Positions 11,569 to 22,526 of a DNA stretch of 64,000 nucleotides are shown here, one piece after another. The DNA is taken from assembly GCA_019914945.1 (NCBI GenBank), contig CM034103.1:5952001-6016000 (forward strand), read 5' to 3'. Below the pieces are notes generated by a model. It saw nothing but the letters and a program-made list of their open reading frames with translations, was not told where the DNA came from and ran no database searches. This stretch comes from Typha latifolia. Taxonomy: Eukaryota; Streptophyta; Magnoliopsida; Poales; Typhaceae. The stretch's first letter is position 1. Each line of letters starts with the position of its first letter. Made by a program: the position numbers and the translations under genes.

Positions 11569-13775
11569 AATGGAAAATAAAAACAAAAGAGGACTTTCTC
11601 ATGGTCGTCGAATTCGTTAGAGGGGGGAGCTCGTCAAATTGGAGGATTTTGTAGGGGTCTACTTTGATAGACTACATTGGAGAGAAAGAAGGTTGGTGGC
11701 TTTATGTGTTTATTGGGCCATTTTGACCAAAGCGGTCTTGACATAGAATTGGATTCGGATTAATCGATGGGTGAGTAAGGGATCTTTTTGCTCTAGTTTC
11801 ACGTGATTCCAAAGTTAGGATAAAAAGATAAAATTAAAATAGTAGATGAATGTCAGAATGTGATAGAAGTGAAAATATTTAATGTTGTGGCGGTCGTCGA
11901 AAGGTGGCGGACTGCCAAGGGTGGTGGTGGTGGATGGCCATGAGATAGGATGGCTCGTGGAGGAAGGTGGTGGTTAGGTTTTGAAAGTTTAGTAGGGCTC
12001 TATAGTTAAGATCTATTCCTATAAAAATAAAGACAATCTATCGAGTACGAATAAACTGTAAATGCAAGATAATAAAGTAACTCAACTTAATAATCATTCC
12101 ACCATGATGATTAATGCATGACTATTTCTATTTATAGAAGTAGAGTCCTAGCAGATCGGATTTACATGTGGATTATTTGCTTTAATTCAAGATTAAAGAC
12201 AGTAAGCAAATTAAGACTAATTAGACTCGACTCGACTGATTCAATCCACATGATCAAATCATAACATGAAATTAGGAACCTTGGATCATAGAAGTGACGT
12301 CACTGAGCAATTGATTTCTATATGTGAGGGTTCTGCTAAATCACAGTTATTCTCAACAAATCCATGCTAAGTGAGAAATAAAATCCCAGAACTTTTACCG
12401 TAGAGAACTACCAAAGTTCTAATTTTATGCTCTCTGAGAATGCCTTGAGCTGTAAGGATATGTTTATATGCCCTTGTCAATGCAATCTAACAAACTGTGC
12501 ATGTATCATACTTAAGTCTTTAACCCTCTAATCCCACATTTAAGGAGAAATTTTATTGTTTAAGAAAAGTATTCTCAGCAGAGGGGCTTGAGGCTACCAT
12601 CAGAAACTTTTTTTTCTTCTAATATGCTACATATTCATTATAGAGAAAATGATAATTTCAGTTGGAATGTTAAGATGTCATGAATTTGAATCCTGCATTG
12701 CCTGTCATAATATTATTTTGTACAAGAATAATATATATTCAAATGGTTGGGACTACAATCTTGGTTATTGCCATATGGACTTATCTAATGCCACTTCATG
12801 TTTCATGATCACACTGCAAATTCTGAAAAGGAAAATAGAAATGTAGAAAGTATACTGTTTCTCAGTTACCTTTTTCTGTAGGGTCGCTTTGAGCTGCTTT
12901 CCTTATCTGGATCATTCATGCCATCTGAAAATGGAGGATCAAGAAGTCGATCTGGAGGGATTAGTGTTTCTTTAGCTAGCGCAGATGGTCGTGTTATAGG
13001 TGGAGGAGTCGCTGGGCTTTTGGTGGCTGCAAGTCCTGTCCAGGTAATAATTACTGTGATGGTTTAACATCTTGTGGTTTACAAACAGTCATCTCTTACA
13101 TGCTGGGGGGACTTCCATTGTTTCTTTCCACGTTCCAATAATCAATTTCCCACATAGCAGCTCCATAGTTTCAGCAAAAATTAATTCTCCCAGTCATTAG
13201 CAATTCTATTTGAACTTGTTTTGTTGGACAAATTTTATCTTTTGATAAAGACGTACATTGCCAGTCATGTTATACTTTGGAGTATTGTTTATTATAACTG
13301 ATTACTCAGATTTCAGATCTTATGTTTATATCTATAGTGGGAACTTTTGCAGAAAGTTATTAGCATGATCTTTTTCTCTCCTGTTGTTTATACCATTGGG
13401 AACACAGCTCAATATAATCAAATTTTTTACCTACTATAATATCAGGTTGTGGTAGGAAGTTTCTTACCAAGTTATCAGCTGGAGCAGAAGACAAAGAAGC
13501 CAAAATTAGATACTGGTTCAATTTCTACACCAACACCAACACCAACACCAACACCAACACCAACACCAACACCAACACCAACAGCTGCCATTCCAAATTA
13601 TAGTACAGAGATGGATGGGACTTACGGTAGTGGGCAAGGGCAGAATAGTTCAGCACCACCAAAACTAAGTTTCACAAGTTCATCCCTCAAAGGAGAAAGT
13701 TGGCCTTCTCTGCAATCAGTGCCGGACTCAAGGAGTTCAGCATCTGAAATCAACATTTCTGTGTCTGGAGGGTGA
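3174..13775 (+). CDS. AT-hook motif nuclear-localised (AHL) protein, 3' part of gene, four exons
   Basis: The exons join as 3174-3241, 4416-4547, 12882-13043 and 13446-13775 (TGA), all with GT..AG introns, giving 229 readable residues. They form a PPC/DUF296 domain: ANFTPHVITVAAGE, DVTTKIISFSQQGPR, CILSANGVISNVTLRQP, the GRFELLSLSGSF core, then GRVIGGGVAGLLVAASPVQ and VVVGSF. AHL proteins bind AT-rich DNA through AT-hooks, oligomerise through the PPC domain and regulate transcription in the nucleus. The AT-hook exon is missing because the first visible exon starts with the last 2 nt of a split codon, so the 5' end is outside the window. The C-terminal exon carries a Pro-Thr repeat. The intron of 8.3 kb (4548-12881) is unusually long and TE-filled. 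No frameshift or stop is seen, so the gene is probably functional. Confidence 0.92.
4416..4547 (+). CDS. AHL exon: PPC domain middle
   Basis: 44 codons, phase 0 at both ends, running from DVTTKIISFSQQGPR to SSGGTLTYE. The acceptor is tgttttcag and the donor gtctgc. The residue pattern matches the conserved PPC strand-helix core. Confidence 0.93.
5690..6420 (-). pseudogene. Second LINE ORF2 3' fragment in AHL intron
   Basis: On -, the segment reads HLFYGCRSSKAVWQQVEGL (tail of the zf-RVT domain), then TIWKARNEWIFEGSKVS, then WIKINADGAFTE, the start of the RNase H domain of plant LINEs. Stops and frameshifts are frequent. It is a second, separate 5'-truncated LINE copy in the same orientation as the one at 895-2395. 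The + strand frame at 5818-6138 is only its antisense shadow. Confidence 0.7.
6421..8659. other. AT-rich intron sequence, nothing recognised
   Basis: Part of the 8.3-kb AHL intron. It is strongly AT-rich and has no coding pattern, terminal repeats or target duplications that I can see. Confidence 0.5.
8660..10610 (-). mobile_element. Decayed Copia element (gag fragment plus one LTR) in AHL intron
   Basis: The LTR spans 9700-10610 (TG..CA). It is a diverged relative of the Copia LTRs at 17023 and 25280, sharing the taacgtggaaa..ccaaac..gg block and the tttgttc..ctcgctaga block. On the internal side lie a primer-binding site, gctttgatacca (9686-9697, complement of initiator Met tRNA), and a gag piece on - with a CCHC knuckle, CLDYGHIAHRC (9353-9547). 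The rest of the element is missing; its lower boundary is my estimate. The orientation is opposite to the AHL gene. Confidence 0.7.
9700..10610 (-). repeat. Copia LTR in AHL intron
   Basis: 911 bp, begins TGACAAAAAC and ends AACCTTACA on +. Two palindrome-like motifs, gtgtttgaacgc and gcgtttgaacgt (10265-10297), fall about 315-345 bp from its U3 end, the same position as in the other LTRs of this window. No second LTR was found, so this is the 5' LTR of a truncated copy. Confidence 0.65.
10611..11515. other. Intron sequence, nothing recognised
   Basis: Non-coding AT-rich part of the AHL intron between the Copia LTR and the GA repeat. No element ends are visible. Confidence 0.5.
11516..11563. 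repeat. (GA)n microsatellite
   Basis: A long uninterrupted GA run in the AHL intron, preceded by a CT-rich stretch (11385-11470). Confidence 0.95.
11783..12266 (-). repeat. 5'-truncated LTR of the gag-only family
   Basis: Matches the LTRs at 34283-34823 and 37024-37536: the gtttcacgtgattcc block, the ggtggtggttagg..ttgaaag block, the agtcctagcagatcgga block and the end gatcaaatcataaca. The first ~80 bp of the LTR (as read on +) and all internal sequence are missing. It lies in the AHL intron about 600 bp before exon 12882-13043. Confidence 0.65.
12882..13043 (+). CDS. AHL exon: PPC domain C-terminal half
   Basis: 54 codons, phase 0, with acceptor ttctgtag and donor gtaata. It opens with GRFELL, the diagnostic six-residue PPC motif (usually GRFEIL), and ends VAGLLVAASPVQ. 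Confidence 0.93.
13446..13775 (+). CDS. AHL last exon with Pro-Thr repeat
   Basis: Continues VVVGSFLPSYQ, the end of the PPC domain. A basic patch (KTKKPKLD) follows, then a run of Thr-Pro dipeptides, then a Ser-rich tail ending in SVSGG and TGA. The tail is typical of AHL C-termini; the TP run is not part of the conserved domain. Confidence 0.92.
   Translation, partial: VVVGSFLPSYQLEQKTKKPKLDTGSISTPTPTPTPTPTPTPTPTPTAAIPNYSTEMDGTYGSGQGQNSSAPPKLSFTSSSLKGESWPSLQSVPDSRSSASEINISVSGG
13527..13583 (+). repeat. (ACACCA)n coding microsatellite
   Basis: A hexanucleotide repeat in frame with the AHL coding sequence. It makes an uninterrupted Thr-Pro tract, and length changes by whole units would keep the frame. 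Confidence 0.95.
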
Positions 13776-15459
13776 AATCACTAGCTAGTTGTTTGTTTTG
13801 CTCCTGAAGTAGTTCTACTGACAATATCTTGATATCCCTTTTCTCATCTGCCTAAGTATTTCAGCATAGTACTAGGAACTCACCGTAAAATTTCTCTAAC
13901 TTGTAGATTGTGTGCATTTGACTTTTCATGAAACAGTGGGTCTCATTGTTTTCCTTGTAGCAGTTCCTCGTGCATTGTGATTTTAGTGAATTATCCAGAT
14001 TTCAGTTATTTAGATTCATTTCACCTGGATTTAGTTGACGGTCCTTCAAATTCTCTTTACGAGTATATGTAACGCCCTCCAATAGATATTTGGTACATTT
14101 CGTTTAATTTGTATCAATTACTGTGTGCCTTTTTGAGAGAATAGGTATTACTTGTTTGGAAGCTTCTGTTTTCTCTTGCAATGGCAATGGTACGATGTAT
14201 AAGAATTGGAGCAATTTGCAGCAAAAAGCTCCTCTATTATTGAATTACCGAATTGCAAGCAATTTCGACTCTTTTTTATTGCTAAGCTCTAACAATTTTT
14301 AAAAAGATTGTTATATTTTAAAACAGTAAAATTAATATTCGTCAAATTATTTTATTATCTTATTTACTTTAGGCCTAACAAACTAAAAAAGAATTTGTTA
14401 TTTTTAGTGTGATTTCTCAGGTATCTACTCCCTTCCATCTTCTTCCTCTTTACATGTTTCTCTCATGTTTATTTTTTGTCATTCCTCTTATTATTCTCAT
14501 TTTTTTTTCGTTTTCTATTTTCATTGATAACAATTCAAATGCTCTTTTCTCTCTAAAATAGTCTCATTTGACAATTTTAGAAGATAGTTTTCCTTTCAAC
14601 ATTTCTCTCATCTTGCTCACTATTCATTCTTTTCATTTTGCTCCTTTTTCAAATGCAATGTATGCACATAAATTTTCAGTCTTTGAATATTTATGAAAAT
14701 ATGCATATATTATAAATATAGACGACCCATATATATAATGGGTACTATGTTGTGTCTACATGAGGTTATTAACTTGTAGAAGAATACCCTTACTTTTAGT
14801 AATAGAAAGTTTGAGGTCTTCAAACTAAATGCATTTATTTCATATATTGAATGCTCATTTTGTTGTAACAAAATACAATTATATAAGTGATGTGTAGAAG
14901 AATTTATTGTTGATATTTAGAAAATTAGAGAGTTGTCTTGCAAATGATTTGTCTATTTCGTATGATGGCATATGCACATCTTCTTATAATGAAATATACA
15001 CAATTTATGCACATTTGTTATAAAAAGGTGTGTATCTAGCTTTTTATATTTTGTTGTTGATGCTAAAGCATTATTTTTAAGCAAGTATAATGCATATTAT
15101 TTTATTTCAAGTTTGATATTATAAAACAAATTTTAGAGAAAATAAGAGATGTTGAATTATCTTTTATAAATGTTTATGTCTCTATAGATGAGAAATTAAT
15201 AATTATTGAGCATTAGAAGACATTATTTGTAAAGGTGGACCACCTCGCAGGGATGACAAAATTGAATTACTGAGTACTAGAAAACGATTTTAAAGATAGA
15301 TCACCTACTTTAACACACATTTAATTAATCATAGGCTTTAAAGAAAGGATACCTACAGCGGTAACAAATGAATTATTGAAAGAAACATTTAAGGATTTTG
15401 TTAATGAATTTCTTATTAACTTCAATATTTCTGAAGCAGAGAGTAATACTTATATGCCC
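13776..15459. other. AHL 3' flank, no gene seen
   Basis: Starts with the presumed AHL 3' UTR. The remainder is AT-rich and shows no coding pattern. Faint MULE 5' sequence may begin within it (for example 15330-15460), but I could not place a start codon or a terminal inverted repeat. Confidence 0.5.
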
Positions 15460-17022
15460 ATCTTAGAATTACATATTGGACAATACTTTCATAGGATAAC
15501 TGATTTGAAGTATGCACTCAAAGCCCATACAGTCACTCATTAATTTGAATTTCAGCTTATAAAGTATAAGCACTTTAAAGTAAAGGCTCATATAGCTCTT
15601 TAGATTGCCTATGGATGATAATAGTAAGAAAATTGAATGAAGTTACAACTTTTGAGATAAAATTATTTATGGATAAACACACATGCAATAAAGTGATAGT
15701 TGGACAAGGTCATAGACAGGATACAACTAATTCCATTTTGAATATTCGAGAGCAAGTTGCTAGAAATGATGAATTTAAATTGAAGTCAATCCAAACATTT
15801 ATATAAACAAAGTATGGTATATGTATATCCTATTGGAAAGCATACGGTTCATGGGTAAAGAAATTTGAAGTTCGCTAAAACTTTAACGAGTAATATAATT
15901 TACCAATTCCATACATGAGAGAGTTAACATTGAGAACAAATTATTTTTGGCTTTTGGAGCTTGTTTGAGGGCATTCAAGGGTAACATGGACCCATTCTTT
16001 TGCTATTGACGACACATTTCTCACAGGCAAATATATAATGTCATAGTTAATTGTAATTATAGTGGATGAAAATAATTGCATGCTTCCTATTGGTTTTGTT
16101 GTAGTTGAGAGAGTTGACTCTTGGACTTAGTTTCTAACTCTCATTCGATAATTATATTTCACCAATTCTAGAATTTACAAGTATGTTCGACCGACAAAAA
16201 TGGTGATTAATGTAGTACAAAAGATCTTCCCAAATGAAATACATGATTTTTATATGGTCCATCTTTAAAAAAACCCTCCAAATGTTCTCAAAATTCTATA
16301 CCTTACAATTAATTCTGAGCTGCTCATACTTTTATACTCTCTGAATTTATAAGTCATATACATATGTTAAATGAGTTTTACTCGTAGCTTTATAATTATA
16401 TTAAAAAATGTCAAAAGAAAGATAGGCAAATTATTGTTTTTCTAGACGTAGATATAACATTATGTCAACTTATGTTTAGAGAACTATAGTGAATCTTTCA
16501 AAGAGGTAAAATATTTCATTATATAATATATGGTCGAGAGAATTAGAAAGAAAGTAGCAGCATTTTTTTGGAAACGTTATAATATTACAACAAAGATGAA
16601 TATTATGCTGACAACATGGGTGGAGAAAATGATCATGAATGTAAGAGAAAGAGGAAAACAACATGTAGTAGAGCCATCCAATATATTTGAATTTCTCATA
16701 TATTGAAAATGCTCATGTAGTTGTTCTAAAAAAGAGGGAATGCATATGTAATGCATGAAAGTTACTTGATTTTCCATATGAGCATGTGCTTGCTGTTATG
16801 AGATTTATGTCACTTTTAGAATATGATTATTGTGATAAATGATTTACTACAGATTTATTTAGAAACACTTATTCTGATTACGTGCCAACTACCACACCAA
16901 AAGAAATTTAGCCTAGAGGTGATACTCTTAATTGTCTAGTTCTGCCCCTTGTAGTAAAGGTGAAGGTTGGATGTAGATATAAAAAGAGATGACCATCACT
17001 TGGCATGGCTTAGAAATGATGT
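15460..17022 (+). pseudogene. Mutator-like (MULE) transposase, 5' part, interrupted by Copia
   Basis: Conceptual translation gives the plant MULE order. The N-terminal MuDR-type domain comes first (LHIGQYFHRITDLKYALKAH, then VRKLNEVTTFEIK and MDKHTCNK). The catalytic-domain start follows near 15995 (FAIDDTFLTGKY, resembling the SIDGTHLKGKY motif with the first catalytic Asp) and GFVVVERVDS near 16090. A decayed SWIM zinc finger lies near 16730-16800 (VVLKKRECICNA..ACACCYE), and KKR near 16985 recalls the RPKKKR patch. There are many stops, so it is dead. The gene is cut at 17022 by the Copia element and resumes at 26283. Confidence 0.72.
17018..17022. repeat. Target site duplication GATGT (left)
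   Basis: Exact partner of 26283-26287. Together they define a single insertion event for 17023-26282. Confidence 0.9.
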
Positions 17023-17971
17023 TGAAAAAAACCCTTAGACATAAGTATGTATCTAAATACTAGGCAATGATATCACTCGTTTGCTTAAGTAAAACTCCGA
17101 AGAAATATTAAAAACGAAAGCAGAGATGAACGCCAAGATTTTAACGTGGAAAAACCCAAACGGGAAAAAAAATCACGAATCCAAACTCGGATCAAAACCA
17201 ATCACTAGGATAGTAGCAGTTACAAGACTGACTCACAAAACAACCCGTTGATCCAAATGACTTTGTTCCTCTCAGTCTTGCTCGCTAGAACCCACGATTC
17301 ACTGCTTCTCGTGATTGATGTTCAACCTCAGTAACCCTCGAGATTGATCTTTCGTCTAGATAGCCCTTAAGACGAAAGATTAAACTTTTTAGAAGAGTAG
17401 GACCTTGTTAGTTGAAGAACCGATGTAGCCTCAAGAAGTCTCATTCAAAATTGCTTCTTCAACCACCCTAGAGTTAGGGCATCACAATTCTTATATATGA
17501 TATCCAAGATAGAGCCAAATCCAAGTCTTATCTGAACTCACGAAAGTTCAAGATTTTCAAACTTCGTTGGTGCGTTCGAACGCGGCCCGGGTGCGTTCGA
17601 ACGGCCTGACTTGATCTCAGGTGCGTTCGAACGGGCCCAAGTGCGTTTGAATGCGACAGCTTGAACTTTTCAGGTTGCGTTCGAACGCGTTTGTGAACGC
17701 AACTCTCAGTCTGTGTGAACATATGAGGCCGCGTTTGAACGTGTTTGTGAACGCAGCTCTCGGTTTATGTGAACACATGAGGCCGCGTTTGAATGCGCTT
17801 GTGAACGTGGTGTGAATGCGGTGTAAACGCGATGTGAACTCAAAAGCTTTTCTCCAATAATCTTGCAATTCTTCAAACCAGAGATTTTCTAGACTTGTAT
17901 AAAGCTCATATAAATCTATAAATACACTTAGAATATTTTATACACAATTGCCAACAATTAAAAACCTAACA
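17023..17971 (-). repeat. Copia 3' LTR
   Basis: 949 bp. Compared with the right LTR it has two 54-bp minisatellite units instead of four, and ~53 bp near 17510-17560 that the right copy lacks. It contains GCGTTCGAACGC at 17572-17583 and 17677-17688. Confidence 0.9.
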
Positions 17972-17986
17972 ATCTCCCCCTTTGGC
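17972..17986 (-). promoter_or_regulatory. Polypurine tract of Copia element
   Basis: Read on -, gccaaagggggagat directly abuts the LTR start TGTTAGG. This is the plus-strand priming site of reverse transcription. Confidence 0.85.
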
Positions 17987-18379
17987 AATTTGTGACAAAA
18001 CATCTAGATTACAAGATATTACAAAGAATTCAAAATGAGCATTTAACAAGTCTAGTACATTTAGCCCATCAATCCCTGCAAATAAAAATATACCAATCCA
18101 AGATCAAGTGAAAGTAACTAGAAGTAAAAAAATAATTCAAACACAAGTTCACAAGTACTCAAGCAAAGTTATTAGCCAGTAAACTTAAACCAGTAAACTC
18201 CCCCTATGCTAGTACTCCCCCTACACCAGTAAACCCTATACCAGTAAACTCCTAAACTCTAAACACACATCTAAACTCACTAAACTCACTCTCCCTCTTT
18301 TTGACACAAATGCCAAAGACTAGGAACTCGGAGGAAACTAACGATGAAGAATCGACAACACAGAGTCGAGTACGGTCCC

Positions 18380-18648
18380 CTAACGAGCTTGCTCAACATG
18401 TAAATCATTCACGACTGAATGGAGGTCCTGCACCTGAGTGCTAAGCTGATCAAAATGGTCAGAGAACTGTGGTAACTCACCCTCAGTATGAGATGAATCA
18501 TTGCTAGAATTGTCATCAGAAATATCGAGGTGTGATGAACGTCTAGCGCCGGAAGAGGACGGCTTGAGAGGAGACGGCTGATCATGAGCTTGACTCCGCT
18601 TAAGAGTTATCCGATCCAACGGTTTTTGAGCAGTAAGCGAAGCTTTTG
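18380..18648 (-). pseudogene. Env-like ORF of Copia element, C-terminal half
   Basis: Starts in frame at ASLTAQKPLDR and runs through a Ser-rich, acidic stretch to a heptad-like helix (FDQLSTQVQDLHSVVNDLHV) before a stop. The gene position between integrase and 3' LTR and the coiled-coil tail fit the third ORF of SIRE/Maximus Copia elements. Removing the solo LTR and one target copy joins it in frame to 21808-21960 (GVQVDASE followed by ASLTAQK). Its role in the element is unknown. Confidence 0.65.
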
Positions 18649-21397
18649 TGTAACGCCCCCCCCGGCACGGCACGTGCACGCCCACGCGCCCATACGGCAT
18701 GCACGGCGCACGCGACAAGTCGGGCGAGGCCCGTCACGCACAGATACTCTCCTGTGCACATATAATCATGACATCATCGAAAAAATATCCTGCTAACCTA
18801 TTCATGATTACATAATCCATCGCCAAATAAATCATACTCTTAACCAAATAAACCTGTTAACATATGAATATCAAAGTCCACAATAATATACACTAGACTG
18901 CTACACAATTTGGCAGGGCCCACACAGGCCACAACAAACCATCAAGATACCATTAAACAACTGATACAAGAGTACACTATGATTCGACCTGTATTATACA
19001 AATCATCGTCTAATACAAAAGAGTACAAATATCAAATACTAGTACAACTTAATTTCTATATAAACCATCATCTATACCATCTCGCATCTATAGCTCACCT
19101 CATCATCACTCTAAAATATCTTCTCAAGATATCTCAGGTCGCTATCACGTACCACAAACCTGAGGGGTTAGAAAAGAAATAAAGAGAGTCATGAGCAAAA
19201 GGCTCAGTGAATAGACCTTACCCCGAATTAGTGATGCCAAACAGAGAGTAAATCATGTACTGAATAATATGAATTAGAAAGCAACATCATGTCATGAATG
19301 AGTATATGAATGCATCTTTAATAATACATAATTGAAAAGTAGATAATATGTCATACTGATAAAAGTATACAATCTTCGACAATGAATAAATAAATCTCCA
19401 TGTCATATGATCATCATAACTCTCTATCAAATATTATATATGATGCATGCCGACCATGACCATGCGATGATATCAAATGCAACCATATATGATATATATT
19501 GACCCCTCAATAATCAGTTATGTCAGATAAAAATAAAATCATATGCATTTCTCAACATCACGATCATCACCGACATCTCGGTATAGTATCATCATACTAG
19601 ACCACACCGTGCACATCAATACTCGGTACCGGTCTCAACATCATGCCCGAAGGCTCGAGGCATACTCGCCATCCGCAAGGAGTATCTCAAATATAATCAT
19701 ACCCCGCCACCTACTAGGGTATCAACATCCATCCAGACCGGGCACACACATAGTTGATAGAAACCTCGTGAGGATAACTCGCCACATATGCCCTGGCGAA
19801 CGACATGTGTCCGAATGTCTGCTGCGCACACAGACTAACGACCTCAGACGTAAGGCCAATAGGATCGCGACCATGTCGAGCGATCAATCATCCACCAAGC
19901 GCGTCCTAACCCTCGCGCCCACTCGGGTATCCTCACGCTTTCTATCAACTATCCTATCAATCACATTTCATGCTTTTCTTCTAAATGACAAATCATATGC
20001 ATATATCCAAGTACGATAACAAGTCAATGCATAACGAAATTTAGGTGGAATAGGAATCAAGAGAAAATGATGCAATGTAGTCTCCAACCGTATCGTCAAC
20101 ACATGCATACTCATGCTAATCTATTACATGCATACTCATGCTACGGATCAACTCGGTAAACAATCATAACAAGTAGAATCATCTCTGATTATCTCTATAT
20201 ATATCACCAATGTACTCTTATTCTAAATCAGCGTAATCGAATGCATGATAAAATATACTCGACTATAATCATCTCTAGATAAAATCATATAATCATGCTG
20301 GAGGTCAAAACATGCATATACACAAATATATAATGTAACCTAATTTGAGAAAGGCGTCTAAGGGATAAGACTACTCACAGTCTGATAAGAAGACACGAAC
20401 CACGCATCTCTCACGTCCGTTAGTCAAACATCAACTCATTATCAGGATACACGGGGTCTCACATAAGGGGTTCGGGGTCTAAAAATATTTAAATGATATG
20501 ATGTCAGCCGTTTATCCCATTTAGAATTCATTGGTGTAAAATATAATAAATTATTTGATTTTATTAAATAACTTGATATACATTATATATATATAATTAT
20601 GATAACCTTATTCAATTATTTGGCAATTATTACTTTTACTTAACTAGTTACTAATCATACATATATTAATCATTATTCATAAATTCAAAAGTAATTATCT
20701 GAGCTCAGCATTTTATTGCATAGAAAATAATATATAATAATAATAAGGTGCTAGAAACACATTGAATACTCAAATGTATTAAATATATGCATGTATAAGC
20801 ATACATAAACGTTAATAGAAACTTATAAAATTTAATTATTTTTAATAGAACTAACTATATAAAATATAAGATTATTATCAATACGATTACATGTATTAAT
20901 CTAATAAACAGTGGCAAAACTATATATAATCATATGTAAGTACTTATAACTATAATTAATAAATTATTATACTAATAATACTTAGCTAATACTTATGTTA
21001 GTGAGTATAAATTATCAAAATAATCAATCATTTAGATAACTGATTTACCTATATTTTAGAAACTAAATCATATGATTAATATAAACAAATTAAAAAAAAA
21101 GGGAGCAATCCCTTGTCATAGTCTTTGGGCTCGGCACTACACCTTTCTGATCTTTGGCCGAGCCCGGCACTATTGCGAAAGGAAGAAAAACTGAGGAAGA
21201 TGAAGAAGAAGAAAGAAGGAGGAGAAAGAAAGGAAGAAGAAGAAGAAGAAGAAGAGAAGAGAAGAAAAGAGAAAGAAGGGAAGAAGGAGGAGGGAGGTGC
21301 GGACCGGGCCGGCGGGGAGGGCACCGGCGGTGGTGGCCCGCCAGTGCCGGCCCTCTCGCCGGCGGCTCGGCTCCGACGGGCCCGAGCCCAAGGTAAG

Positions 21398-21448
<51 letters not shown>

Positions 21449-21807
21449 TGAGAGAGAGAGAAGAAGAGAGAAGAAGAGAGAAGAGGAGAAAGAGCTCACC
21501 GGCGCTCGTGGAGGTGGCGGCGGCGGCGATAGTCCGGCCTAGGCGAGAGAGAGGGAGAGAGAGAGAGAGAGAAATTTAAAGAGAGAGAGAGAGAGGGCGG
21601 TGGGAGGTTGGCGGTAGCTGTGGCGGCGCTGGGCCCGCCGTTGCCAGACGGCCGCAGCCGGTTGGCTGCGGCGACGCGAGGGGGGGTGTGTGGCACCACC
21701 CCCACGCAGCCCCACTGCATGGGCACGAGGCCGGTCACACTGTGGCCGGTCACGTCGTGCCCATGCAAATTTTTTTTTTTTTTTTTTGTTGGGATTGGGT
21801 TGTTACA
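18649..21807 (-). mobile_element. Solo LTR (3.16 kb) of a long-LTR gypsy family
   Basis: Begins TGTAACGCC and ends GGTTGTTACA. It is flanked by ttttg (18644-18648) and ttctg (21808-21812), a 5-bp target duplication with one change. Its reverse complement matches the 52838-56047 LTR along its length: the start, the block ctcaaattag..gtcttatccc, and the block ggggtaaggtctattcactgagcc. There is no internal region or primer site, so this is a solo LTR formed by recombination between the two LTRs. The long LTR starting TGTAACA is typical of Tekay/Del-type chromoviruses. Open frames inside it are low complexity. Confidence 0.82.
21403..21596. repeat. (GA)n-rich low-complexity block in solo LTR
   Basis: GA runs at 21403-21445 and 21550-21596 with purine-rich and GC-rich sequence around them. 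They generate spurious Arg-Glu or Ser-Leu open frames on both strands. Confidence 0.9.
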
Positions 21808-21960
21808 TTCTGAGGCATCCACTTGCACCCCACTCTGAGTGCACAAATTGGTAATAAAAATACCAAACAACAACCATTCATAAGGCGCTTCTTTCTATGT
21901 AGCTGTCAGAATGGAATCATATATCATCGCAGCCAAATCAATAGAAACTCCCGACAACAT
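21808..21960 (-). pseudogene. Env-like ORF of Copia element, N-terminal remnant
   Basis: On - it reads LHAMLSGVSIDLAAMIYDSI, one stop, then KEAPYEWLLFGIFITNL and GVQVDASE. The pattern (helix, APYEWLLFGIFI, GVQVD) resembles the common plant transposon protein domain in which LPYGMLL..GV is conserved. It is cut after DASE by the solo LTR. Upstream it fuses abruptly with the integrase end at about 21985, marking the deletion that removed RT and RNase H. Confidence 0.6.
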
Positions 21961-21986
21961 CGCATGAAGGAGGAAAACGATCCAGA

Positions 21987-22517
21987 CTAATACTGGAATG
22001 TCGAGTCTTGGGGGTGACGTTGTAAAGACAAAACAGGTGAAGCATGTGAGCCACTGACGTCAATTTCTAGATCAAGCTCCTTTCCAATTTCTTCATCATA
22101 TGTACCTACAGAAACAAAAATAGGAGTAGCTTCAGTTATATTAGTCGTGGATTCATCTATCATGACATTAGCAGATTTCATAACAGTAGAAGTGTCAAGA
22201 TTAAATACTTTGTAGGCTTTGCTATAATTAGAGTACCCTAAGAAGATGCCTTCGTTACTTCTAGTGTCAAATTTAGTCAAATATTCTCGATCACGCAAAA
22301 TATAGCATTTACTACCAAAAACTCGAAAATATTTAACACTAGGTTTCTTACCTTTCCAGATTTCATATGCAGTCATTTTTGTATCTGGTCTTAGATAAAC
22401 ACGATTTATCACATGTACCACTGTATTGACCGCCTCTGCCCAAAACCTTTGAGTAACCTTTTTAGCGTGAAGCATAACCCTAGCCATTTCCTGCACAACT
22501 CGGTTCTTTCTTTCCAC
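21987..22517 (-). pseudogene. Copia integrase, C-terminal part
   Basis: Starts MERKNRVVQEMARVMLHAKK, the region of the catalytic Glu in plant Copia integrases. It continues through FWAEAVNTVVHVINR and the GKKP signature (EIWKGKKPSVKYFRVFG) to an FLGYS motif. Reverse transcriptase should follow; instead the frame ends soon after. It is separated from the core domain by a stop at about 22520. Confidence 0.85.
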
Positions 22518-22526
22518 AATCTCGTT

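Noticed and set aside
17572..17688. tRNA gene fragments suggested by GTTCGAA
   Set aside because: The motif resembles a tRNA B box, but no A box, cloverleaf or terminator surrounds it, and it repeats as a palindrome.
21170..21499. Ser/Leu-rich and Arg/Glu-rich frames on both strands
   Set aside because: They are translations of GA and CT microsatellite in the solo LTR.
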